A stretch of DNA of 64,000 nucleotides from UBA5078 sp964538025 (GCA_964538025.1 CAZICZ010000006.1:142577-206576), one strand, 5' to 3'; shown: positions 34,951 through 44,820, counted from the first letter of the stretch. Made by a program: numbers and translations. The notes: generated by a model not told the origin, from the letters alone.

Positions 34951-36156
34951 ATGGCGTGGAATGAACCTGGAAACAAAGGCAACGGAAACGACCCCTGGGG
35001 GAGTGGTGGCCGTGGCAATGGCGACCAGAAACCGCCCGATCTCGATGAAGTGATCAAATCTGTGTCCCGCAAGCTCAACAGTCTTCTGGGGGGCGGCAAA
35101 TCCGGAGGATCATCTGGTGGCAGCGGCAACTCCGGAAACGCCGGCGCGGGCGTCAGTTCAGGATTGCTGGCCGCAGCCCTGGTCGTGCTTGTCGTGATGT
35201 GGGCAGCCGTCGGTTTTTACACCGTGGACGAATCCGAACGGGGTGTCGTGCTGCGTTTTGGAAAGCTGCGCCAGGAAGTCGTGCAGCCCGGCCTGCGCTG
35301 GAATCCCCCGCTGATTGATGAAGTGCAAAAAATCAATGTGTCGCGGGTGAACACACGTTCCTATGCCCGCGACATGCTGACGACGGATGAAAACATCGTG
35401 AATGTTTCAATCGATGTTCAGTACATCATCGATGATCCTGTGAAATTTGCGATGGTGGTGCGCGACCCGGAAATGAGTCTCGACCATGCGGCTGAATCAG
35501 CCATACGCCACGTCGTGGGTGGGACCACCATGGATCGCGTCCTCACGCAAGGGCGTGCAGATGTCGCTGCAGAAGTGCGTGAGCGTCTGCAACGTTACAT
35601 GGCGAGCTACGATTCCGGAATACTGGTGTCTCAGGTGACCGTTCGCAATGCGCAGCCGCCCGATGCCGTGCAAGGTGCCTTCGATGACGTGATCAAGGCG
35701 CGGGAAGACGAGCAACGTGTCCAGAACGAAGCGCTTGCCTATGCCAACCGCGTGGTGCCAGTTGCCCGTGGTGAAGCGCAACGCATTATTGAACAGGCAA
35801 ATGCCTACCGCGATCAGGTAATTGCGCGGGCACAAGGGGAGGCATCCCGATTCGAACAGTTGCTGACTGAATACGAAAAAGCGCCAAAAGTCACACGTGA
35901 GCGACTTTACATTGATGCCATGCAGACAGTGATGAGCAACAGCAGCAAGGTCATGATCGATGTCGATAGCGGCAACAATATGTTTTACGTGCCGCTGGAC
36001 AAGATCATTGAGCAGGGGAATGCCTCCAGCGCTGCGGCAAGCCCACAGTTAACGCCTCAGCAATTGCGTGAAATTTCTGAGCAGTTAAGCCGAGACTCAA
36101 GCTCAGCAGCGGCTGATCGTGCTCGCGCGCAAACGACTCCAAGAGGGACGCGATAA
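34951..36156 (+). CDS. hflK: FtsH-modulating stomatin-like protein HflK
   Basis: This 401-residue protein, with HflC, encircles the FtsH membrane protease and controls its access to substrates. It has a Gly/Asn-rich cytosolic head (residues 1-69), one transmembrane helix (about 71-90) and an SPFH/band-7 domain in the periplasm (about 91-300, with ESERGVVLRFGK). A polar tail follows. ATG at 34951 (MAWNEPG) is preferred over 34939 because orthologues start there and GGAG lies six bases before it. The TAATG overlap with hflC by one base shows coupling. Confidence 0.94.
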   Translation: MAWNEPGNKGNGNDPWGSGGRGNGDQKPPDLDEVIKSVSRKLNSLLGGGKSGGSSGGSGNSGNAGAGVSSGLLAAALVVLVVMWAAVGFYTVDESERGVVLRFGKLRQEVVQPGLRWNPPLIDEVQKINVSRVNTRSYARDMLTTDENIVNVSIDVQYIIDDPVKFAMVVRDPEMSLDHAAESAIRHVVGGTTMDRVLTQGRADVAAEVRERLQRYMASYDSGILVSQVTVRNAQPPDAVQGAFDDVIKAREDEQRVQNEALAYANRVVPVARGEAQRIIEQANAYRDQVIARAQGEASRFEQLLTEYEKAPKVTRERLYIDAMQTVMSNSSKVMIDVDSGNNMFYVPLDKIIEQGNASSAAASPQLTPQQLREISEQLSRDSSSAAADRARAQTTPRGTR

Positions 36157-37022
36157 TGAAAAATGCAATCGCTGGCATTATTGTTTTTCTGTTATTCGTG
36201 GCGGGTTCCGACGCTGTGTTTATCGTGAAGCAGACCGAACGCGCCATCCTGCTGCAATTTGGTCAGGTTGTTCAGTCTGATCTTGCGCCCGGCCTGCATT
36301 TCAAAATGCCCTGGGTGAACACTGTGCGCAAATTTGATGGGCGTATCCTGACGGTGACGGCGGACGCGCAGCGTTATCTCACGCTGGAGCAGAAAGCACT
36401 GGTGGTAGATTCCTTCGCCAAATGGCGCATCGTCGATGTCGAAAAGTTTTATACCTCTTCCTCAGGAGAGGAAAGCCGTACCAGCAACCTTCTGGCGCAG
36501 CGCATCAACGATGGTCTGCGGAACAAATTCGGTGAGCGTGATCTTCAGGAAGTGGTCTCGGGTCAACGCGACCTGCTGATGGAAGAGCTGACTCGTGAGC
36601 TGAATCTCTCTACGGCGGAAGAGTACGGCATCGAAGTGATTGACGTGCGCGTCAAGCAGATCGAGTTGCCTCTGGATGTGCGTTCTTCCGTTTATGAACG
36701 CATGACCTCCGAGCGACAGCGCGAGGCACAACAACTGCGTTCACGCGGGAATGAGTTGGCGATTGGCATTGAAGCGGATGCTGACCGCCAGGAAGCTGTG
36801 CTTCTGGTGGAAGCCTATCGGGACGCCGAAGCTATTCGCGGGGAAGGGGATGCGCAGGCTGCCGCGATATACGCTGCCGCCTACTCCAAGGATGAGGAAT
36901 TCTATGCGTTTACCCGCAGCCTGAATTCCTATCAGGAGAGCTTCTCCAACAAGGGTGATATTTTGCTGGTAGATCCGGAAAGCGAGTACTTCAAGTATCT
37001 GCGTGGCACGGAAGTTCAGTAA
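36156..37022 (+). CDS. hflC: FtsH-modulating stomatin-like protein HflC
   Basis: The 288-residue partner of HflK has one N-terminal transmembrane helix (about residues 4-20) and an SPFH domain (with VKQTERAILLQFGQV). The helical stretch around 190-245 (SERQREAQQLRSRGNE) is typical of HflC. With HflK it forms the large vaulted cage around FtsH. Its first base is the last base of the hflK stop codon. A very strong terminator sits 13 bp after its stop, closing the miaA/hfq/hflX/hflK/hflC block. Confidence 0.95.
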   Translation: MKNAIAGIIVFLLFVAGSDAVFIVKQTERAILLQFGQVVQSDLAPGLHFKMPWVNTVRKFDGRILTVTADAQRYLTLEQKALVVDSFAKWRIVDVEKFYTSSSGEESRTSNLLAQRINDGLRNKFGERDLQEVVSGQRDLLMEELTRELNLSTAEEYGIEVIDVRVKQIELPLDVRSSVYERMTSERQREAQQLRSRGNELAIGIEADADRQEAVLLVEAYRDAEAIRGEGDAQAAAIYAAAYSKDEEFYAFTRSLNSYQESFSNKGDILLVDPESEYFKYLRGTEVQ

Positions 37023-37035
37023 ATGGGTTTTACGG

Positions 37036-37070
37036 AAAGACCAGCAGTAACGCGCGTACTGCTGGTCTTT
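37036..37070 (+). terminator. Intrinsic terminator after hflC
   Basis: A perfect 14-bp stem (AAAGACCAGCAGTA / TACTGCTGGTCTTT) with a seven-base loop, ending in TTT and then CGCCGTTT. Confidence 0.9.
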
Positions 37071-37177
37071 CGCCGTTTAATGGAAGGGAAAGTCATTGCG
37101 TTGCTTTGCAGATCGGTTGGTCCGGTCAGCGCCAGTGTGATGCTTCCGCGAGAAGACAGTGCAACAGGGTGCAAGGC

Positions 37178-38389
37178 ATGGCTGTAAGAGACCGTTGGTT
37201 ATTGCCCGAGGGCGTTGAGGAGATTTTGCCGGAAGAAGCCTTTCGGCTGGAGACCCTGCGTCGGCGCATACTCGATCTGTTTGCTAGTTGGGGATATGAC
37301 CTCGTCATTCCTCCGCTGATCGAATACCTGGACTCGCTGCTCGTCGGTGCTTCCCATGATCTGGACCTGCAAACCTTTAAGATTACCGATCAGTTAACCG
37401 GTCGCATGATGGGCCTTAGGGCGGACATCACGCCACAAGTAGCCCGAATTGATGCGCATTGCCTTGGGCAAAGGCCGGAAGCCTGCCGCAATTTGCCGGT
37501 GCGCTTATGTTACTCGGACACCGTGGCCCACACGCGTCCACGAGGACTGCTCGCGTCCCGGGTTCCGATTCGGATTGGAGCAGAGTTGTTCGGGCACGCC
37601 GGGGTTTCCTGCGATGTCGAATTGATATGCCTGATGTTTGAAATCCTGCACAAGGCCGGCATTGATGACATCCATATCGTTCTTGGGCATGTGGGAATTT
37701 TCCGATCTCTGGTCAAGGCCTCCGCAATGTCGGCGGAGAGTGAGCGTGATGTTTTCGATGCCCTTCAACGTAAAGCGTATTCAGAGATTGACCAGCTGCT
37801 GGAACAACATGTTGACGATGATGCTATTCGCAACATGCTCCGGGACTTGTCTCGACTGAGCGGAGATGAAACGGTTCTTGGCACCGCCTTGAAGGCATTT
37901 CAGCATGCGCCTCTGAGTGTTCAGCAGGAGCTTCATGAACTGGAGGCTATTGCCAATGCCGTAAGGCAGCGTCTGCCTAGGGTGACCCTAGGGTATGATC
38001 TGAGTGAATTGCGAGGTTACGAGTATCACACCGGAATCGTATTCGCGGCGTACACTCCCCGCTATGGCCGGGCGATCGCTCAGGGAGGGCGTTTCGACGA
38101 TATCGGCGAGGTGTTTGGGCGTGCGCGTCCTGCCTCCGGGTTTGATGCCGATCTGAAGGTCATTGCGCGACTCAGTCGAGAGGAAATTGTTCAGCGTCCC
38201 GCGATCAGTGCACCGGCCTCCGCCGATGTCGCGTTGCATAAAGAGGTGGCACGATTGCGTGCGGCGGGAGAGCGTGTGATTCTGGATTTGGAAACAACAT
38301 CCAATAATGCAGAGGAATGGCGATTGCAGGGCTGTGACAGGCGCTTGTGTTTGACTGCCGGGCAATGGCAGGTGAAGGATCTGGAGTGA
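37178..38389 (+). CDS. hisZ: ATP phosphoribosyltransferase regulatory subunit HisZ
   Basis: This 403-residue protein resembles histidyl-tRNA synthetase but lacks the anticodon-binding domain. As HisZ it activates and confers histidine feedback on the short-form HisG, the first enzyme of histidine synthesis. Class II-like blocks are seen: LPEGVEEILPEEAFRLE, LRADITPQVARID, and ELRGYEYHTGIVFAAY with GRFDDIGEVFG. It lies between hflC and purA, the usual place in Pseudomonas relatives, far from the other his genes, none of which is in the window. ATG at 37178 fits the orthologue start; the ribosome site is weak (AAGG). Confidence 0.92.
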   Translation: MAVRDRWLLPEGVEEILPEEAFRLETLRRRILDLFASWGYDLVIPPLIEYLDSLLVGASHDLDLQTFKITDQLTGRMMGLRADITPQVARIDAHCLGQRPEACRNLPVRLCYSDTVAHTRPRGLLASRVPIRIGAELFGHAGVSCDVELICLMFEILHKAGIDDIHIVLGHVGIFRSLVKASAMSAESERDVFDALQRKAYSEIDQLLEQHVDDDAIRNMLRDLSRLSGDETVLGTALKAFQHAPLSVQQELHELEAIANAVRQRLPRVTLGYDLSELRGYEYHTGIVFAAYTPRYGRAIAQGGRFDDIGEVFGRARPASGFDADLKVIARLSREEIVQRPAISAPASADVALHKEVARLRAAGERVILDLETTSNNAEEWRLQGCDRRLCLTAGQWQVKDLE

Positions 38390-38470
38390 CGAAATCTCGT
38401 CTTTTGTCGAGCAGTAGAGACGCGAAAGGCAAGGATAAGGTCAGTTAATTTTTATTAGAGAAGCGGACAA

Positions 38471-39763
38471 ATGGGTAGAAGTGTTGTAGTTCTGGGGACG
38501 CAGTGGGGAGATGAAGGCAAGGGCAAAATTGTCGATCTACTGACTGAGCAAGCGGCGGTTGTGGCACGCTTTCAGGGTGGGCACAATGCGGGCCATACCC
38601 TGGTCATTCGTGGCGAGAAGACGGTGTTACACCTGCTGCCTTCAGGGATTTTGCGCGATGGCGTGACCTGTGTCATCGGCAATGGCGTCGTCCTCAGCAT
38701 GGAGGCCCTGATCAGTGAAATTACCCGGCTGGAAGAGCGCGGCATCTCCGTTCGCCCCAAGCTCAAAATCTCTGCCTCCTGCCCGCTGATTCTGCCGTCT
38801 CATGCGGCCCTCGATCAGGCGCGTGAGAATCGCCTCGGGACGCTCAAGATCGGCACCACCGGACGCGGTATTGGCCCTGCCTACGAAGACAAGGTGGGGC
38901 GTCGCGGTATTCGAGTGGGCGAGCTCTTTAACGAAGCGCATTTTTCAGAGCGGCTCAAAGAAGCGCTCGAATATCACAACTTCATGCTCACCCAGTACTA
39001 CCAGGCGCCGGCGGTTGATTTCGCTTCGACGCTTGAAAAGAGCCTCGCGTTGGGAGAGCAGATCAAGCCGATGGTAAGCGATACCATCGAGATCCTGCAC
39101 GGCCATCGCAAAGCAAACGACAATATCCTTTTTGAAGGCGCCCAGGGCTCCCTGCTGGATATCGATCATGGTACCTACCCGTTTGTCACATCCTCCAATA
39201 CCACTGCGGGAGGAACGGCAACGGGGAGTGGCTATGGCCCGCTTTATCTCGACTATGTTCTCGGCATCACGAAAGCGTACACAACCCGCGTAGGGTCTGG
39301 CCCGTTCCCAACGGAGCTATTCGACCAGACCGGGGCACATCTGGCTGCCGTCGGCAAGGAAAAGGGTGCCACGACAGGACGAGACCGCCGTTGCGGCTGG
39401 TTCGACGCGGCGGCCGTTCGCTTGGCGATTCGCATCAACTCCGTCTCAGGCATATGCCTGACAAAGCTCGACGTACTGGATGGCTTGGACACTATCAAGG
39501 TCTGCACCGGGTACAAGGGCGTGGCGTCCGATACCTCGTCGAGCCTGATGAACATGGACAGCTACCAGGATCTGGAACCCATTTATGTGGAGTTGCCCGG
39601 CTGGAAGGAATCCACTGTCGGCGCCAAGAGTCTCGATGAGCTCCCAAAGAATGCACTCGACTACATTCGCTACATTGAAAAAATCATCGAAGCACCGGTC
39701 GATATCATTTCGACAGGACCCGATCGTGAAGAAACGATCATCCTGCGACACCCCTTTGCCTGA
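38471..39763 (+). CDS. purA: Adenylosuccinate synthetase PurA
   Basis: The 430-residue enzyme condenses IMP with aspartate using GTP, the first committed step to AMP. The catalytic Asp14 is in GTQWGDEGKGK, His42 is in GGHNAGHT, and the sequence contains GTTGRGIGPAYEDK and the IMP-binding GATTGRDRRCGW. Length and order after hisZ are normal for gammaproteobacteria. The 81-bp gap upstream includes an AT-rich piece (TTTTTATTAGAG) that may be a promoter element. A large hairpin lies about 10 bp after the stop. Confidence 0.96.
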   Translation: MGRSVVVLGTQWGDEGKGKIVDLLTEQAAVVARFQGGHNAGHTLVIRGEKTVLHLLPSGILRDGVTCVIGNGVVLSMEALISEITRLEERGISVRPKLKISASCPLILPSHAALDQARENRLGTLKIGTTGRGIGPAYEDKVGRRGIRVGELFNEAHFSERLKEALEYHNFMLTQYYQAPAVDFASTLEKSLALGEQIKPMVSDTIEILHGHRKANDNILFEGAQGSLLDIDHGTYPFVTSSNTTAGGTATGSGYGPLYLDYVLGITKAYTTRVGSGPFPTELFDQTGAHLAAVGKEKGATTGRDRRCGWFDAAAVRLAIRINSVSGICLTKLDVLDGLDTIKVCTGYKGVASDTSSSLMNMDSYQDLEPIYVELPGWKESTVGAKSLDELPKNALDYIRYIEKIIEAPVDIISTGPDREETIILRHPFA

Positions 39764-39772
39764 GCTCCCAGA

Positions 39773-39802
39773 CACAACGGCGGGTGTCATCCTGCCGTTG
39801 TG
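39773..39802. other. Hairpin after purA
   Basis: A 9-bp perfect stem (CACAACGGC / GCCGTTGTG) with a 12-base loop lies just past the purA stop. No T-run follows on either strand, so it may help termination or protect the mRNA end. The rest of the gap to 39979 holds no clear gene. Confidence 0.55.
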
Positions 39803-39979
39803 CCGAGTCACCCCTTTCACAACCTCCTCCAGTGAACGCTGAAACAGCGGTTCATGGTGGGGTTCCAACTGTCTCCCATGCGCTCCCGGAGCTGTCATGG
39901 AAAGCCACTGGTCTTATGATCGATCAAGGCAGAGGCCGGCGGCGTTGCCGCGCGGATTGCATTTTTTCAGGACATTGTC

Positions 39980-41707
39980 ATGGATGTGGGAAGTATCAAC
40001 AGTTTCTTTGTGATCGGCGCCCTGCTCGTCGGCTTCAGCGTGCTGTTCAGTGCTTTGTCTTCACGTTTGGGCATCCCCATCCTGGTCATTTTTCTGGGAG
40101 TGGGGATTTTGGCAGGGGAAGACGGAATCGGGGGTATTCAGTTTGACAACTATTCCCTTGCCTTCTTTGCGAGCAACCTGGCGCTGGCAATTATCCTGCT
40201 GGACGGCGGAATGCGGACACGGGTGGCCACATTCCGCGTTGCTCTGGGACCTGCGCTCTCTCTTGCCACCTTGGGTGTTTTGCTGACAGCGGGCTTGACC
40301 GGTCTTGTTGCCGCGTGGCTTTTTGAACTGAATATCGTCCAGGGACTGTTGATTGGCTCGATTGTGGGATCGACCGATGCGGCCGCGGTGTTTTCACTTC
40401 TGGGCCAGCGCAGCCTTAACGAACGCGTTGGCGCTACGCTGGAAATTGAATCGGGAAGCAATGATCCAATGGCGGTGTTTCTCACCGTCACGCTCATTCA
40501 GATGCTCGCCAATACGCAACAGGCATCCGGTCTGTTTTTCCTGACAAGCCTGCTATTGCAGTTTGGTATCGGCGCGGCATTCGGGTTTGCCGGAGGACAT
40601 CTGCTGTTGCAAGTCATCAATCGCAGCACACTGGCAAACGGGCTTTATCCCTTGCTGGCCTTGAGTGGTGGTCTCCTGATTTTTGCGCTGACCAACCAGC
40701 TGGGGGGAAGTGGCATCCTTGCGATTTATCTGTGTGGATTGATCCTGGGGAACCATCCCCTGCGCAGTCGGCCTTCCATCCTGAGTATCTTTGACGGGTT
40801 GGCGTGGTTGAGCCAGATCGGGATGTTCCTGGTGTTGGGGCTGCTCTTGACCCCAAGCGACCTGAAGCAGATTGCCCTGCCGGGCTTACTGCTCGCGTTG
40901 TGGATGATACTGGTGGCGCGCCCCGTGGCCGTGTGGACCAGTCTGCTGCCCTTCAGCCGATTCAAGTGGCGTGAGCGTTGGTTCATCTCCTGGGTGGGGC
41001 TGCGGGGGGCCGTCCCGATTATTCTGGCGGTCTATCCGATCATGGCCGGGCTAACAGATGCCCAGCTGTTTTTTAATCTGTCTTTCTTCGTTGTCCTCGT
41101 TTCACTGGTGCTGCAGGGTAGCTCACTTCCTCTGGCGGCGAAGTGGGCGCGCGTGGAAGTGCCCTCACAACCATCACCAATTGCCCGGTCGGGGTTGGAA
41201 ATACACCCAACCAGTGAATGGGAAATGTTTGTCTACCGCTTGGGGGCAGAGAAGTGGTGCATCAACACAGAGTTGAAACGATTGCATATGCCTGAGGGCA
41301 CACGCATCGCTGCACTGTTCAGAGGGAAGGAACTCCTTCACCCCAGCGGCAGCACGAAATTACTCGCAGGCGACATACTGTGCATAGTGGGGCATGAGAG
41401 TGATCTTCCTGCTCTTGGCAAATTGTTCAGTCAGGCACCTGCCTCTGTGAGCGACACGTGGTTCTTTGGGGATTTTATTTTAGATGCCAATGCACGTTTG
41501 GCGGACCTTGCGCCGGTCTATGGATTGACGTTCGAAGAAGGAACAGGGGCGTTGAGCATTGGCGAATTTTTCCAGCAGAAGATGGGCGGCAAGCCCGTGG
41601 TGGGCGATCAAATGCTCTTGCACGGATTCCTATGGAGGGTTGCCGAGATCGATCACGGACGAATCGCAAAGATCGGACTAAAAATCGCACCCGCTGGAGA
41701 TTCCTAG
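39980..41707 (+). CDS. CPA1-type potassium/proton antiporter (NhaP2/CvrA-like)
   Basis: This 575-residue inner-membrane antiporter has about twelve helices in its first 390 residues. It carries the CPA1 motifs GSTDAAAVFSLL and EIESGSNDPMA (the ion-binding Asp pair region). The C-terminal cytosolic part has a TrkA-C-like domain (about 405-480) and a CorC/HlyC-like domain (about 490-575). This matches NhaP2 of Vibrio and CvrA of E. coli, which exchange potassium or sodium for protons and help with osmotic and pH stress. It stands alone with a 216-bp leader region that I could not assign to a known riboswitch. Confidence 0.9.
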   Translation: MDVGSINSFFVIGALLVGFSVLFSALSSRLGIPILVIFLGVGILAGEDGIGGIQFDNYSLAFFASNLALAIILLDGGMRTRVATFRVALGPALSLATLGVLLTAGLTGLVAAWLFELNIVQGLLIGSIVGSTDAAAVFSLLGQRSLNERVGATLEIESGSNDPMAVFLTVTLIQMLANTQQASGLFFLTSLLLQFGIGAAFGFAGGHLLLQVINRSTLANGLYPLLALSGGLLIFALTNQLGGSGILAIYLCGLILGNHPLRSRPSILSIFDGLAWLSQIGMFLVLGLLLTPSDLKQIALPGLLLALWMILVARPVAVWTSLLPFSRFKWRERWFISWVGLRGAVPIILAVYPIMAGLTDAQLFFNLSFFVVLVSLVLQGSSLPLAAKWARVEVPSQPSPIARSGLEIHPTSEWEMFVYRLGAEKWCINTELKRLHMPEGTRIAALFRGKELLHPSGSTKLLAGDILCIVGHESDLPALGKLFSQAPASVSDTWFFGDFILDANARLADLAPVYGLTFEEGTGALSIGEFFQQKMGGKPVVGDQMLLHGFLWRVAEIDHGRIAKIGLKIAPAGDS

Positions 41708-41839
41708 GGTTTTTGTCACATATTGCCAAACCTTTGGCGGCTTGGAAGATGGACTTATTGGGCAATGGCTTTTATCCTTCGTGCATTAAATGAAGGTGGA
41801 AAAACCACTGGCTGTACTAGACGCTACTCGGGGGTATTG

Positions 41840-42970
41840 ATGAAAAACGCATTCAAAAGTCTGGTGATGGGATTGTCTATCGCCGGGTTCGCAGCACCGC
41901 TGGCAGGTCATGCCCAGACGGGAAATACACTGATAGATTCCAAATTTCCTGAGTTGAGTCGCTATCTCAACGTATCGGAAGTGCTGCAAGCTGCCGTGTT
42001 CGACGAGATCGTGGCGAGTAATGGATCGAGCGATTCGACGATTGGAAAAGCCCTGTTGAAGGAAGCCCTCGTCGAGCTGTCAGCGGCTGAATTTTCTCAT
42101 TATCACAGTGCCTCCGATCACCTCGCCATGCTTGGCCCTTTCCGTGTTTTCGAAAGCCGCGCGACACCCGGTTTGCAAGCGATGATTCGCAGCGAGTTTG
42201 ATCAGGAAGAAACGGACAACGTACTCGAAGCGAACGGCAGCATTCCTCCCGTTGCAGTACAGGTATTGAAGCGGGGCCGTGATTTCGGCAACAAGCTCAT
42301 CGAAATTTATCTGGACGATGATATTTTTGACAAGCATTCAGCAGTGGATGCCGCGCTGCAAGACTATCTCAGCGATGATGCGCACTCCGTGGCGGCACAT
42401 CCTAAATCCTCGGACCTTTTGTCCGAACATCCTTATGCCTACTCTTTCCGAGTGGGATTTCCCCAGCTGAGCGGCCTGACCTGGGCGTCCCAGTGGCTGC
42501 AGTTGGCAACTCTCGAGTTGGCGATGAAATCCCGTAGTCAGGCAGAGCTCGAAAACAACATCAGCAACGTTATTGCGTTGTATGAAGAAAAAATTGCTCC
42601 GGCGCATGGTGGGCTTATGAACTTGCCGACAGACATTCCCACCATGCCGGTAATCGCGCCAAACCTTTATGGATTTCATCCTGGAGCGGCCTACGTCATC
42701 GACAATATTTCCGCGTTGAAGGTGGTTATCGGGGACATTCTGGTGAACCCGGATGTGCCGAATCGTACTCAGGCAATCGAAGAAATGGTGGCGAAATTTA
42801 CTGATAAAAACGAATTCCTCGACAAGGAAACCGACTACCTGTATTTCGTTCTGCGTGGCGGAATTTACAACCAGGGCGGTCCTGCAGTGGGGGGGATGGT
42901 CGAAAACGAGCGCAATCGATCTCGTGCAGCGTCAAACATTCAACATATCAGTAACTACCCTATGCGATAA
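41840..42970 (+). CDS. Exported protein of unknown function next to haem-copper-like genes
   Basis: The product has 376 residues with a Sec signal (MKNAFKSL, then a hydrophobic core, cleavage near AGHAQ, residue 26). The mature part is mainly alpha-helical, with no cysteine pairs and no recognisable metal motif. Conserved-looking aromatic segments include FRVGFPQLSGLTWASQWLQ and the GGIYNQGGPAVGG near the end. I do not recognise a family. It is followed 48 bp later by the thioredoxin/haem/copper-type fusion gene on the same strand, and they are probably one transcript. Its role is thus likely linked to that periplasmic redox protein. GGGGTATTG before ATG 41840 is a weak ribosome site. Confidence 0.65.
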   Translation: MKNAFKSLVMGLSIAGFAAPLAGHAQTGNTLIDSKFPELSRYLNVSEVLQAAVFDEIVASNGSSDSTIGKALLKEALVELSAAEFSHYHSASDHLAMLGPFRVFESRATPGLQAMIRSEFDQEETDNVLEANGSIPPVAVQVLKRGRDFGNKLIEIYLDDDIFDKHSAVDAALQDYLSDDAHSVAAHPKSSDLLSEHPYAYSFRVGFPQLSGLTWASQWLQLATLELAMKSRSQAELENNISNVIALYEEKIAPAHGGLMNLPTDIPTMPVIAPNLYGFHPGAAYVIDNISALKVVIGDILVNPDVPNRTQAIEEMVAKFTDKNEFLDKETDYLYFVLRGGIYNQGGPAVGGMVENERNRSRAASNIQHISNYPMR

Positions 42971-43018
42971 CCGCAGATGCGGCATCGATTTGATTGAGCG
43001 TTGGCAAGGATTAAACCT

Positions 43019-44710
43019 ATGACGAGATTGTCTGTATCGTGTCTGGGTGTTTGTATCGCGTTGGCCTCCGGGTCCGCCACTGCTGCACTGGATAGAACCG
43101 GAGATTTCGCGCTTCTTGATGAGAGCGGGAATTTCCATCAACTCAGTCGCTATCAGCATCGAAAAGCGGTTGTGGTGATGTCCTATGTCCACGGATGTCC
43201 CAACATGGATGCCATGGTGGATGAATTTGCCGCCATAAAATCCGAATTTACTGACAAACCCATTGAGTTTCTATTAATCGACTCATTGGGTTCTGACAGG
43301 GCATCTCTCAAGGCGCTCAATCTCGACATCCCAATCCTGCAGGACAATGGTCAGCTCGTGTCTGAAGCTCTCGGATTAAGTCATGCTGGGGATGTCCGCA
43401 TCCTTAATCCGGACCGAATCTCCCTGTTTTATACGGGAGCGGTCTCTGCAGAGCTGAGCAACACGTTGAACGCCGTGTTGGCAGGTCCTGTTCGAAATAC
43501 CGTGAAAACCGAAAATACCTCTCCCTGTGGAATCGACTACCCTGTCAAGGCGTTGCATGCCGCACAGGTTCCGGATTATGCGACCGAGATTGCCCCGATC
43601 ATTCTGGAGAATTGCGTCGTTTGTCATCGACAGTTCGGAGTGGGCCCCTTCGCGATAGACAGCTACACGTCGTTGCTTGGTTGGTCACCCATGATTAAAG
43701 AGGTTCTTCTCAATAAGAGAATGCCTCCGGCGCAAGTAGATCCTGACATCGGCCATTCCCCTTCCGCGCGGTATATCCCGACCGAAAGTATCCAAACGCT
43801 GGTGCATTGGTTGAGCGCAGGAGCACCCCGGGGAGAGGGCGCAGACCCGCTTGCCGAATTCAAGTATGTAGAGTCCAAGGAGTGGTTGCTGGGAGAGCCC
43901 GATGTGATCGTGTCCGCCCCCCCTCAGAAAATTCCTGCAACGGGTGTGCTGGACTATGTCTATGTCGACGTCCCATTGCCCTTTGAAGAAGACAAATGGG
44001 TGGTGGGGATGCAATACCAACCCGTTGCAACGAGCTCACTCCACCACCTGATGACATTTGTCACGCCTGCAGATGGTGATTTCTGGGGCGAAGAGCGCAA
44101 TGCTTCAAGCTCCACGCGGCGGTTCCTGGATGGTTATTCCCCGGGGGAGCCACGAGCACAGAAATTCCCTGATGGTACTGGTGTCTTTATCAAGAAGGGA
44201 TCAAAGCTCTCCATGCAGTTCCACTATGTTGGCATAGGGACGGAGCTGGTGGATGAAACGAAAATAGGATTCTATTTTGCCGATGCGGCGCAGAGTGCCC
44301 AATTGAAAGAGCGGCTGGTTCAGGCCGTGTCTTCGCAGGTTGCGCTCCCTCCTAATCAACATACTATTCCGGCACATGCGGAATACACGTTCGGGGAGTC
44401 TGTGGTGATTTCTGGCGTAAGAGCCAAAATGAATGCGCGCGGCAAGAATATGAAATTCAGCGTCGAATACCCGGACGGTCGAGTACAGGATATTTTGAGT
44501 GTGCCGGCTTACAACTATGGGTGGCAGCCCCACTATGTCCTTTCTGAGCCCGTCACAGTCCCTGCAGGGAGCAAGGTGCATGTCACGGGGGCTTTCGATA
44601 ATTCCGTCTCAAACCCGTTCAATCCGGATCCCAATGCGGAAGTACATTCCGGGCTTGAAAGTTGGGATGAAATGTTTACCGGGTATTTCACATTCCACAA
44701 GGCTGAATGA
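43019..44710 (+). CDS. Exported fusion: redoxin-like domain, haem-c motif, copper type II monooxygenase-like domain
   Basis: This 563-residue protein has a signal peptide (cut near residue 23) and three parts. Residues about 28-160 are thioredoxin-like (GCPNMDAMVDEF, but only one Cys, Cys60). Residues 190-275 hold a haem-c motif, CVVCH (199-203), with MPPAQ as possible distal region. The last 240 residues resemble copper type II ascorbate-dependent monooxygenases (PHM/DBM). The CuH-site histidines His342-His343 and His402 (QFHYVG) are present, and Met552 (DEMFTGY) is present. The CuM His-x-His, however, is replaced by Lys470-Met-Asn472. It may therefore not oxidise substrate. The partner gene 44856 keeps the ligands. 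ATG 43019 has AAGGA upstream. Confidence 0.8.
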   Translation: MTRLSVSCLGVCIALASGSATAALDRTGDFALLDESGNFHQLSRYQHRKAVVVMSYVHGCPNMDAMVDEFAAIKSEFTDKPIEFLLIDSLGSDRASLKALNLDIPILQDNGQLVSEALGLSHAGDVRILNPDRISLFYTGAVSAELSNTLNAVLAGPVRNTVKTENTSPCGIDYPVKALHAAQVPDYATEIAPIILENCVVCHRQFGVGPFAIDSYTSLLGWSPMIKEVLLNKRMPPAQVDPDIGHSPSARYIPTESIQTLVHWLSAGAPRGEGADPLAEFKYVESKEWLLGEPDVIVSAPPQKIPATGVLDYVYVDVPLPFEEDKWVVGMQYQPVATSSLHHLMTFVTPADGDFWGEERNASSSTRRFLDGYSPGEPRAQKFPDGTGVFIKKGSKLSMQFHYVGIGTELVDETKIGFYFADAAQSAQLKERLVQAVSSQVALPPNQHTIPAHAEYTFGESVVISGVRAKMNARGKNMKFSVEYPDGRVQDILSVPAYNYGWQPHYVLSEPVTVPAGSKVHVTGAFDNSVSNPFNPDPNAEVHSGLESWDEMFTGYFTFHKAE

Positions 44711-44785
44711 GCCCACTGCCCTAAGCTACTCTTTGCTGATTAGCTCGCCAAGTTCGCTAATCATCTTTTCCCTCAACCAATAAAA

Positions 44786-44814
44786 AAGGCCTAAGACAAA
44801 GTCTTAGGCCTTTC
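44786..44814. terminator. Shared bidirectional terminator
   Basis: A 13-bp perfect stem (AAAGGCCTAAGAC / GTCTTAGGCCTTT) with a three-base loop, with extra A residues on the 5' side. It separates the convergent genes ending at 44710 and 44856 and can stop transcription from both sides. Confidence 0.93.
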
Positions 44815-44820
44815 TCAGGC

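Noticed and set aside
39803..39979. Riboswitch in the antiporter leader
   Set aside because: Several short pairings exist, but none matches a riboswitch consensus I can name. No terminator follows.
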